Shown here piece after piece: positions 1 through 4,977 of a stretch of DNA of 5,280 bases; the first letter of the stretch is position 1; each line of letters opens with the position of its first letter. The translations under genes and the position numbers were made by a program. The stretch comes from an uncultured Clostridia bacterium (GTDB taxonomy: Bacteria > Bacillota > Clostridia > Christensenellales > UBA1242), in contig CANQZB010000071.1 in assembly GCA_947628195.1 (NCBI GenBank), positions 1 through 5,280 on the forward strand, given 5' to 3'. The notes beneath the pieces are model-generated. The model had not been told where the DNA came from. It worked only from the letters and a program-made list of their open reading frames with translations, and searched no databases.

Positions 1-595
1 ATTCCGTGCTCATAGCGCTTCTATCCACGGACAAATAGTTGGCAAGTTCGGTTTTGTTAAAGGGAATTTCAAAATATGGCGAGCCTGCTTGGTTGGACAT
101 CTGCGAAAAATATGAATACAACTTATCCCTTATGCTCTTTTTGGACATGTGCGTAAGTTTTTCAGTTAGTTCCACATTTCTCATTGCAAGCATTTGCATT
201 AATCTTTTAACAACCATCTCGTGCCTTTTGCATTTGTTATCGCACGGGGTTATTAGGCGATGCTTATTCATAAACATCACTAGGGTTTTTTCGCTGGCAA
301 TTAGGCTATCCTTAAAAACGCTTTCGCCCGCATAGGCGGATTCAATGCCATAAACATCACCCAACTGCAAGCGCATCAAAATCGATATATTGCCCAGTGT
401 GTCCACATGCTCCACAATGGCTGTGCCTTTTAGGATAATTGGCAGTTCTTCAATGTTCTCCCCCTGCCTAATTATTGGCTGATTTTTTAAAAAAACTTTG
501 AATTTTGTGCTAAAGCAATGCATCATTGCTTGGCAATCTGCCTCGCTAATTCCGTTAAATATTTGCGTGCCAGATAATTCTTTAAAATGTTCCAT
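1..595 (-). CDS. Crp/Fnr-family transcriptional regulator (3' end missing)
   Basis: The reading frame is open from the ATG at 595-593 to the window edge: 198 residues, lacking perhaps the last 20-30 of a family that usually runs 220-230. Residues about 10-110 fit the cyclic-nucleotide-type beta-roll (IIRQGE at 41-46, ILKGTA at 54-59, LQLGDVYG at 76-83). The Arg-Ser pair that holds cAMP phosphate in E. coli Crp is not seen, so cAMP is unlikely to be the ligand. A CDNKC pair (Cys118, Cys122) follows the roll; I recall a similar CxxxC in clostridial relatives, but the N-terminal FNR-type iron-sulfur Cys cluster is not evident. The long dimer helix is about 125-150. The C-terminal winged helix-turn-helix is clear: IPFNKTELANYLSVDRSAMS (177-196). 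AGAGGG five bases before the ATG is the ribosome site. It is divergent from nrdD and probably regulates it and itself; ligand unknown. Family assignment is firm; the specific member is not. Confidence 0.93.
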   Translation of the reverse strand, partial: MEHFKELSGTQIFNGISEADCQAMMHCFSTKFKVFLKNQPIIRQGENIEELPIILKGTAIVEHVDTLGNISILMRLQLGDVYGIESAYAGESVFKDSLIASEKTLVMFMNKHRLITPCDNKCKRHEMVVKRLMQMLAMRNVELTEKLTHMSKKSIRDKLYSYFSQMSNQAGSPYFEIPFNKTELANYLSVDRSAMSTE

Positions 596-607
596 TTTTG
601 CCCTCTT

Positions 608-625
608 TTGTTGTAAAAACAACAA
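608..625. promoter_or_regulatory. 18-base dyad, candidate Crp/Fnr operator
   Basis: TTGTTGT-AAAA-ACAACAA is a perfect inverted repeat with 7-base arms and a 4-base centre. The N4 spacing equals that of the FNR-type box (TTGAT-N4-ATCAA), though the half-site differs. It sits in the gap between a Crp/Fnr gene and nrdD. Its centre (616/617) is at -41.5 from the nrdD start point predicted at 658. On the opposite strand it lies just upstream of the regulator's ribosome site and downstream of its likely start point, which would suit autorepression. Binding by the neighbouring regulator is inferred. Confidence 0.6.
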
Positions 626-658
626 TATTTACATTTTCATTTTAGTATAATGGAGTTG
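622..658 (+). promoter_or_regulatory. nrdD promoter, activator-dependent type
   Basis: A consensus -10 box TATAAT is at 646-651, predicting a start at about G658. No good -35 box exists at the right distance: the hexamer at 17 bases spacing (623-628) is CAATAT and overlaps the end of the dyad. A strong -10, a poor -35 and an operator centred at -41.5 are the usual design of class II Crp/Fnr-activated promoters. No NrdR box pair (ACAC-type 16-base palindromes) was seen. Confidence 0.6.
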
Positions 659-672
659 TAAAGTCAAACAAA
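644..672 (-). promoter_or_regulatory. Possible promoter of the Crp/Fnr gene
   Basis: On the minus strand TATACT (649-644) lies 17 bases after a weak TTTGTT (672-667), predicting a start near 637 and a leader of about 40 bases. This -10 box overlaps the nrdD -10 box on the other strand, so the two promoters cannot readily be occupied together. The -35 is poor and the call is tentative. Confidence 0.35.
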
Positions 673-687
673 TGGGGGTTGCTTTAC
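658..687 (+). other. 5' leader hairpin of nrdD mRNA
   Basis: GTAAAG (658-663) pairs with CTTTAC (682-687), with a possible short inner stem AAC/GTT (667-669 with 678-680). The hairpin would begin at the predicted first base of the message and leaves the ribosome site (AAAAAGGAG, 693-701) free. A role in 5' end stability is possible. It is short and could be chance. Confidence 0.35.
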
Positions 688-709
688 TAAACAAAAAGGA
701 GAAAACATT

Positions 710-2875
710 ATGAAAGTTATTAAAAGAGATGGTCAAGAAGTTCCATTTTTATCAGACAAAATTAAAATTGCTGTAACAAAAGCAAATTTGTCTGTTGACG
801 ATGTTTCTAAAAGGCTTAACGATGCCCAAATTGAGAACATTGTTCACCAAGTTGTTGCCCAGTGTGAAGATATGGGCAGGGCTGTTAGCGTGGAAGAAAT
901 TCAAGATAAAGTTGAATTTGCCATTATGAAGGAAGGCGCTTATGAAGTTGCCAAAAATTACATTACATATAGATACAATCGTCAGCTTGCGCGCCAAGCC
1001 AACACAACTGATAAGCAAATTTTGTCGCTTATAGACTGTAATAATGAAGAAGTAAAGCAAGAAAATAGTAATAAAAATCCAACTGTAAACAGCGTTCAAC
1101 GCGATTATATGGCAGGTGAAGTTAGTAAGGACTTAACCAAAAGGTTTTTATTGCCAGAGCATATTTGGAAAGCGCATGAGGAAGGCATAATTCACTTCCA
1201 CGATGCCGACTATTTTGCACAGCGCATGCATAATTGCGACCTTGTAAATCTTGAAGATATGCTTCAAAACGGCACGGTTATTTCCACCACTATGATAGAA
1301 AAACCACATTCTTTCTTAACCGCTTGCAACATTGCAACTCAAATTGTTGCGCAAGTAGCGTCTAGCCAATATGGCGGGCAAAGCATAAGTTTGGCTCACC
1401 TTGCCCCATTTGTAGATGTTTCTAGGCAACGCATTAAAAAAGAAGTTTATAACGAGCTTATGGAAGCCTGCGGAAAGGTTGACGAAGCCTTGTTGAACAA
1501 AATAACCGAACAGCGCGTAAGAAAAGAAATTAAAAGCGGTGTTCAAACAATTCAATATCAAGTAATAACACTTATGACAACCAATGGCCAAGCACCGTTT
1601 GTAACCGAATTTTTGTATCTTGGCGAAGCCAAAAATGAGCGCGAGCGTGATGACCTTGCCATGATTATTGAAGAAACTTTGTTACAGCGTTATCAAGGTG
1701 TTAAGAATGAAAAAGGCGTTTATATAACACCTGCCTTCCCAAAAATTATTTATGTTTTGGAAGAAGATAACATTCACACCGATAGCAAATATTATTATTT
1801 AACCGAACTTGCCGCAAAATGCACTGCTAAACGCCTTGTTCCTGACTATATTTCTGAAAAGAAAATGAAGGAATTAAAGGAAGGCAACTGCTTCCCTGTT
1901 ATGGGTTGCCGAAGCAATTTAAGCCCATGGAAAGACGAAAACGGAAATTACAAATTCTATGGTCGCTTTAACCAGGGCGTTGTTACAATTAACCTTGTTG
2001 ATGTGGCACTTTCCAGCGGTGGGGATATGAACAAGTTCTGGAAAATTTTTGACGAACGCTTAAACCTTTGCTACGAAGCCTTAATGTGCCGACACAACAG
2101 GCTTAAAGGCACAGTAAGTGATGTTGCCCCTATTTTGTGGCAACACGGCGCAATTGCAAGGCTTAAACCGGGCGAAAAGATAGATAAATTGCTTTATGGT
2201 GGCTATTCTACAATATCGCTTGGCTACGCCGGGCTTTATGAATGCACCAAATATATGACGGGCAAATCTCACACCGACCCAGAAGCAACGCCTTTTGCGC
2301 TCAAAATTATGCAATATATGAACGAAAAATGCACTCAATGGAAAAAGGAAACCACAATCGGCTTTGGCATTTATGGCACTCCGTTGGAAAGCACAACTTA
2401 CAAGTTTGCAAAATGTTTACAAAAGCGTTTTGGCATTATTCCTGGTGTTACAGATAAAAATTACATTACAAACAGTTATCACGTTCATGTTACCGAGCAC
2501 ATAGACGCGTTCTCTAAACTTAAATTTGAAAGCCAATTCCAAGCACTTTCAACCGGCGGAGCAATAAGCTATGTTGAAGTGCCAAATATGCAAGATAATA
2601 TTGAGGCCGTTTTGCAAGTTATGAGGTTTATTTACGATAATATTATGTACGCCGAACTTAACACTAAATCCGATTACTGCCAAGTTTGCGGATACGATGG
2701 CGAAATTATGATTCAAGACGATGAAGACGGCAAACTTATTTGGGTATGCCCAAATTGCGGGAATAAGGACCAAACTAAAATGAACGTTGCAAGGCGCACT
2801 TGCGGTTACATTGGTAGCCAGTTCTGGAACCAAGGCAGAACACAAGAAATTCGCGATAGAGTTTTACATTTATAA
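710..2875 (+). CDS. nrdD: Anaerobic (class III) ribonucleoside-triphosphate reductase, large subunit
   Basis: This glycyl-radical enzyme reduces ribonucleoside triphosphates to dNTPs without oxygen in the cytoplasm. The 721 residues match the family's usual length. An N-terminal ATP-cone (about 3-95, starting VIKRDGQ) gives allosteric control by ATP/dATP. The ten-stranded barrel core follows. HNC (Cys176) and the finger-loop MGCRS (Cys400) match the family's redox cysteine and thiyl-radical cysteine. A C-terminal zinc site is formed by CQVC (Cys657, Cys660) and CPNC (Cys680, Cys683). The radical motif RRTCGYIG places the glycyl radical on Gly699. All expected catalytic residues are present, so the enzyme should be active. 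The start is fixed by AAAAAGGAG eight bases before the ATG and by the ATP-cone beginning at once. It is followed 120 bases later by its activase gene nrdG. The Cys176/Cys400 pair suggests a formate-using subtype, but that is inference. Confidence 0.98.
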   Translation: MKVIKRDGQEVPFLSDKIKIAVTKANLSVDDVSKRLNDAQIENIVHQVVAQCEDMGRAVSVEEIQDKVEFAIMKEGAYEVAKNYITYRYNRQLARQANTTDKQILSLIDCNNEEVKQENSNKNPTVNSVQRDYMAGEVSKDLTKRFLLPEHIWKAHEEGIIHFHDADYFAQRMHNCDLVNLEDMLQNGTVISTTMIEKPHSFLTACNIATQIVAQVASSQYGGQSISLAHLAPFVDVSRQRIKKEVYNELMEACGKVDEALLNKITEQRVRKEIKSGVQTIQYQVITLMTTNGQAPFVTEFLYLGEAKNERERDDLAMIIEETLLQRYQGVKNEKGVYITPAFPKIIYVLEEDNIHTDSKYYYLTELAAKCTAKRLVPDYISEKKMKELKEGNCFPVMGCRSNLSPWKDENGNYKFYGRFNQGVVTINLVDVALSSGGDMNKFWKIFDERLNLCYEALMCRHNRLKGTVSDVAPILWQHGAIARLKPGEKIDKLLYGGYSTISLGYAGLYECTKYMTGKSHTDPEATPFALKIMQYMNEKCTQWKKETTIGFGIYGTPLESTTYKFAKCLQKRFGIIPGVTDKNYITNSYHVHVTEHIDAFSKLKFESQFQALSTGGAISYVEVPNMQDNIEAVLQVMRFIYDNIMYAELNTKSDYCQVCGYDGEIMIQDDEDGKLIWVCPNCGNKDQTKMNVARRTCGYIGSQFWNQGRTQEIRDRVLHL

Positions 2876-2880
2876 ATTTA

Positions 2881-2904
2881 TTTCTCTTTTTGATAAAAGA
2901 GAAA
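2881..2904. repeat. Hairpin A after nrdD
   Basis: TTTCTCTTTT (2881-2890) and AAAAGAGAAA (2895-2904) form a perfect 10-base stem with loop TGAT, five bases after the nrdD stop. The stem is A/T-rich and is followed by CAGAAAAAC rather than a T-run, so it is not a clear terminator on the plus strand. It may protect the nrdD 3' end or act as a processing site. Confidence 0.6.
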
Positions 2905-2917
2905 CAGAAAAACATGT

Positions 2918-2946
2918 ATTTAGTGCCACATATTGTGGCACTAAAT
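2918..2946. repeat. Hairpin B, 13-base perfect inverted repeat
   Basis: ATTTAGTGCCACA (2918-2930) and TGTGGCACTAAAT (2934-2946) pair perfectly around a 3-base TAT loop. This is the most stable structure between nrdD and nrdG. The nearest T-run (CTTTTTG) starts seven bases beyond the stem, so it is a poor terminator at best. It could be a partial attenuator, an mRNA stability element, a protein-binding palindrome or one copy of a dispersed repeat. Confidence 0.7.
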
Positions 2947-2953
2947 GATATGT

Positions 2954-2990
2954 CTTTTTGTTACTTTTTGGTCACAAAAAGTAAAAAGGA
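2954..2990 (+). promoter_or_regulatory. Hairpin C over the nrdG ribosome binding site
   Basis: TTACTTTTTG (2961-2970) and CAAAAAGTAA (2975-2984) form a perfect 10-base stem with loop GTCA. The ribosome site AAAGGA (2985-2990) follows directly. If G2960 is bulged, T2955-T2959 can continue the stem with A2985-G2989 (three A-U pairs and two G-U pairs), covering most of the ribosome site. This could lower nrdG translation relative to nrdD. The stem is A/U-rich, so its strength in the cell is uncertain. Confidence 0.5.
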
Positions 2991-2995
2991 TAAAT

Positions 2996-3586
2996 ATGAA
3001 TTATGGCAATATAAAATATAACGATATAGCGAATGGCGAAGGCGTAAGAACTTCGCTGTTTGTTAGCGGGTGCACGCACCATTGCAAGAACTGCTTTAAC
3101 CCAGAAACATGGGATTTTAACTATGGCAAGCCGTTTACAAAACAGGTTGAAGATGAAATTATTGCATCTTTAAAGCCCGATTTTATTAATGGGCTAACGC
3201 TTTTATGTGGCGAGCCAATGGAAATTGTTAATCAGCAAGCCTTGCTCCCTTTTGTAAAGCGAGTTAAAGCGGAATATCCTAACAAAACAATTTGGTGCTA
3301 TTCCGGCTATTTGTTTGATGAAGAACTGCTTGGCGAAAGCCGTGCACACGGACCAAACACAATGGAATTGTTGAGTTATGTAGATGTTTTGGTTGACGGC
3401 GAATTTAAACAAGATTTAAAAGACATTACATTAAGATTTAAAGGCAGTAGTAATCAACGCGTTATAGATGTTAAAGAAAGCCTTAAACAAAACAGAGTTG
3501 TGCTTTCCCCTTATAACGAAAAACGCAAAGGTATTGTGGATAAAATGCTAAATTTAAATGAAAATAAACAATCTTTGGCACAATAA
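2996..3586 (+). CDS. nrdG: Anaerobic ribonucleotide reductase activase (radical SAM)
   Basis: NrdG uses a [4Fe-4S] cluster and S-adenosylmethionine to create the glycyl radical on NrdD. The 196-residue protein has the radical-SAM motif CTHHCKNC (Cys26, Cys30, Cys33; CX3CX2C) inside the typical NrdG context GEGVRTSLFVSGC and FNPETWDF. The SAM-contacting GGEP motif is here CGEP: Cys71 replaces the first Gly (LTLLCGEPM). WCYSGY (100-105), DVLVDGEF (130-137) and the closing RFKGSSNQRVID (147-158) are family hallmarks. I chose the ATG at 2996 because AAAAAGGA lies five bases before it and homology starts at once with MNYGNIKYND; an in-frame ATG at 2945 would add 17 residues read from the hairpin region and has no ribosome site. 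The gene probably shares the nrdD transcript, through three hairpins, and ends in a terminator overlapping its stop codon. Confidence 0.96.
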   Translation: MNYGNIKYNDIANGEGVRTSLFVSGCTHHCKNCFNPETWDFNYGKPFTKQVEDEIIASLKPDFINGLTLLCGEPMEIVNQQALLPFVKRVKAEYPNKTIWCYSGYLFDEELLGESRAHGPNTMELLSYVDVLVDGEFKQDLKDITLRFKGSSNQRVIDVKESLKQNRVVLSPYNEKRKGIVDKMLNLNENKQSLAQ

Positions 3587-3609
3587 AAACCGCAAAATGC
3601 GGTTTTTTT
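3585..3609 (+). terminator. Rho-independent terminator of nrdG
   Basis: AAAAACCGCA (3585-3594) and TGCGGTTTTT (3598-3607) pair around an AAA loop and end in seven Ts (3603-3609). The stem begins within the nrdG TAA stop codon. It closes the nrdD-nrdG transcription unit just five bases before the next -35 box. Confidence 0.92.
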
Positions 3610-3613
3610 AATG

Positions 3614-3642
3614 TTGACAAGTTTTAGCCTGTGTGCTATAAT
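3614..3642 (+). promoter_or_regulatory. Consensus sigma-A promoter of the small gene
   Basis: TTGACA (3614-3619) and TATAAT (3637-3642) are both perfect, with the optimal 17-base spacer and an extended -10 TG at 3634-3635. The predicted start falls at about 3648-3650, on the ATG of the following ORF. This is by far the strongest promoter in the window and implies high, largely unregulated transcription. Confidence 0.92.
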
Positions 3643-3648
3643 AAATAT

Positions 3649-3816
3649 ATGAGCAAGGTAAAAATTTTAAAAAAGCCACGTAAAGGCAAAATTACATATA
3701 AAAAACAGGCAAAAAATTCGGCAAAAAATAATATTCAAGCGCAAAATATTTATGCAGAGAAATATTTGCAATTTTATGACGATATTAAAACGCCAAGCCG
3801 AAAAAATGACTGGTAA
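3649..3816 (+). CDS. Small basic protein, 55 residues, probably leaderless
   Basis: I do not recognise this protein. It is lysine-rich (13 Lys, 2 Arg against 4 Asp/Glu; net charge about +11). The first half is strongly basic (MSKVKILKKPRKGK...), while the second half carries aromatic residues (Tyr35, Tyr39, Phe42, Tyr43) and ends in Trp55. There is no signal peptide or membrane segment. This makeup would suit a nucleic-acid- or ribosome-associated protein, but that is a guess. The ATG lies six bases after the -10 box, so transcript and protein start together and no ribosome site can exist. A GTG at 3631 in frame would lie within the promoter and is rejected. A terminator follows seven bases after the stop, giving a self-contained message of about 200 bases. 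The alternative is a small non-coding RNA in which the ORF is incidental; the exact placing of ATG and stop argues for coding. Confidence 0.7.
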   Translation: MSKVKILKKPRKGKITYKKQAKNSAKNNIQAQNIYAEKYLQFYDDIKTPSRKNDW

Positions 3817-3822
3817 ATTATT

Positions 3823-3851
3823 AAAAAATTCACAATTATTGTGAATTTTTT
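3823..3851. terminator. Bidirectional terminator between convergent units
   Basis: AAAAAATTCACAA (3823-3835) pairs with TTGTGAATTTTTT (3839-3851) around a 3-base loop. On the plus strand the stem runs into TTTTTTATTATTTTT, ending the small gene. On the minus strand it runs into TTTTTTAATAATTT, so it can also stop transcription coming leftward from the lipoprotein gene. Confidence 0.85.
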
Positions 3852-4040
3852 ATTATTTTTATTTATTTTTAGGTTTTTTGTTAATTTTAATTATTTTTTT
3901 AATTTTTTATATTTATTTTATTATTTTTAGTGTTTTTTATTTGAATTTTTTAATTTTTTATTGATTTTTCATGTGTTTTTTTAATTTTTATTAATTTTTA
4001 ATTAATTTTTTCAACATTTTTTTTAATTTTTTATTAATTT
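3852..4040. repeat. T-biased low-complexity tract with phased repeat motif
   Basis: From 3852 to 4022 there are, by hand count, only 9 G and 3 C in 171 bases, and T greatly outnumbers A on the plus strand. No C occurs from 3834 to 3969. Four related copies of T6-8, AA, T5-6, AT are visible with their AA at 3901, 3952, 3983 and 4025; the last three continue as TTRATTT. The spacings (51, 31 and 42 bases) are near 5, 3 and 4 helical turns. The fourth copy lies over the last codons of the leftward lipoprotein gene. No gene is supported here. The tract may be intrinsically bent DNA or the product of slippage. Confidence 0.6.
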
Positions 4041-4889
4041 CTTTGCTTTATTTTCAATTTTTTTGTGTTTTTTGTTTATTATAAAAGAAATTAAAAATAA
4101 AATTCCGCAAACAACAAACGTAATTCCCAAGCAAACTAAAATGCAATTCGCCTTATTTGCCACGTTGTAATAAATAGTAATTTCCCTATTTAAATTATCT
4201 TTATCCACAATCCAGGTGTGGTAATATTTGCCATCAGATTTTGTAATATAGTCAGCATCGCTATGCTCGCGCCTTAAATCCGATGCAATGGTATAAAGCA
4301 ATTCACCATCGTTTTCAAGCATTAAATTTGGATATTTTTCAGTAAAATATTCAATTACATTGTCATACAACGCACTAAAACCTGCATAAACAGTCGTTCC
4401 GGTTTGATACACTTTGCTGTAAAAGAAATGTTTTTCTTCCTTCATTTTTATTTCGTTTGCATTGTCCATGCCGTAAGCGGTGCGATAAACGCTAACATCT
4501 CTAAACCTTAAACCTATTACAAAATTGTCCCCACTCCATGTATCGCCAACAATATTAAAGTTTTTGTAGGCCTTTCTTAAATCTAAAATTTCTTCTTCCG
4601 TGGTGTTTTCATCCGCCAATGCCAAACGGCTTAAAATACTGTTATTTAATTCATCTGCCACAAGGTTGGCGCGAATTAACGCCTGCTCTGCAACATCATT
4701 TTTAAAGGTTTGCAAATCATAACCCGCTTCAAGCACAGCTTTGCTATCCAATTCCGCATACACGAGTTCATCTACCGTGCCATCTGCGTTTGTTAAAACC
4801 ATACTTCTAACATTTCCGCACGCAGAAAAACTGAATGTCACAAAAACAAGCACCAACATAAATATTGTTTTTAACAATTTGTTTTTCAT
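4023..4889 (-). CDS. Lipoprotein with C-terminal membrane helix, function unknown
   Basis: This 288-residue protein is not one I recognise. It opens with a lipoprotein signal: basic KNKLLK, a hydrophobic stretch to residue 22, then lipobox FSAC with Cys24 as the lipidated residue and Gly25 after it. Residues 25-247 form a mixed, mostly acidic outer domain with no motif I can name; 95-110 is a charged helical stretch. Residues 248-271 (starting NCILVCLGITF) are a clear transmembrane helix, followed by a 17-residue lysine-rich tail (KKHKKIENKAKKLIKN) that should face the cytoplasm. The protein would thus be fixed to the membrane at both ends with its main domain outside. The ATG is the earliest possible start, since TAA directly precedes it in frame. 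No ribosome site is seen, and a TATAAT box ends seven bases before the ATG. It follows gyrA on the same strand but is separated from it by a terminator. Confidence 0.88.
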   Translation of the reverse strand: MKNKLLKTIFMLVLVFVTFSFSACGNVRSMVLTNADGTVDELVYAELDSKAVLEAGYDLQTFKNDVAEQALIRANLVADELNNSILSRLALADENTTEEEILDLRKAYKNFNIVGDTWSGDNFVIGLRFRDVSVYRTAYGMDNANEIKMKEEKHFFYSKVYQTGTTVYAGFSALYDNVIEYFTEKYPNLMLENDGELLYTIASDLRREHSDADYITKSDGKYYHTWIVDKDNLNREITIYYNVANKANCILVCLGITFVVCGILFLISFIINKKHKKIENKAKKLIKN

Positions 4890-4896
4890 TTAACTT

Positions 4897-4902
4897 ATTA
4901 TA
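4897..4902 (-). promoter_or_regulatory. -10 box of the lipoprotein gene, leaderless spacing
   Basis: TATAAT on the minus strand (4902-4897) ends seven bases before the ATG, putting the predicted start at or within a base or two of the A of the ATG. No good -35 box is found 16-19 bases upstream (GATAAA at 17). A rival reading is TATAAA further upstream with TTTAAG, which would give a leader of about 20 bases, still without a Shine-Dalgarno sequence. Confidence 0.5.
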
Positions 4903-4943
4903 ATATATTTTTATAAAAATTTATCTATTATCTTAAACATTTT

Positions 4944-4975
4944 AAAAAAATTTACTGCAAAATGCAGTAAATTTT
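4944..4975 (-). terminator. Rho-independent terminator of gyrA
   Basis: On the minus strand AAAATTTACTGCA (4975-4963) pairs with TGCAGTAAATTTT (4959-4947) around a TTT loop and runs into a T-run reaching 4944. It starts two bases after the gyrA stop codon and separates gyrA from the lipoprotein gene. Confidence 0.88.
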
Positions 4976-4977
4976 GT

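Noticed and set aside
39..335. 98-codon plus-strand ORF
   Set aside because: It lies opposite the Crp/Fnr gene, has no ribosome site and encodes no recognisable protein; it is a shadow of the real gene.
608..625. Reading the 18-base dyad as a terminator
   Set aside because: Neither strand shows a T-run after the stem, and it lies between divergent promoters; an operator fits better.
596..709. NrdR boxes or a cobalamin riboswitch upstream of nrdD
   Set aside because: I found no pair of NrdR-type palindromes, and the 52-base leader is far too short for a cobalamin riboswitch.
2918..2946. Hairpin B as a full terminator separating nrdD from nrdG
   Set aside because: No T-run follows the stem directly and no promoter is evident before nrdG, so readthrough from nrdD is needed.
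2945..2995. Upstream in-frame ATG for nrdG (17 extra residues)
   Set aside because: It has no ribosome site, begins in hairpin B, and the extra residues are unlike NrdG. The ATG at 2996 has AAAAAGGA at good spacing.
3631..3648. GTG start giving a 61-residue version of the small protein
   Set aside because: The GTG lies inside the promoter and upstream of the predicted transcription start, so it would not be in the mRNA.
3817..3930. Plus-strand frame rich in Phe/Leu/Asn/Tyr running through the T-rich tract
   Set aside because: It has no credible start and the residues merely reflect T-rich composition.
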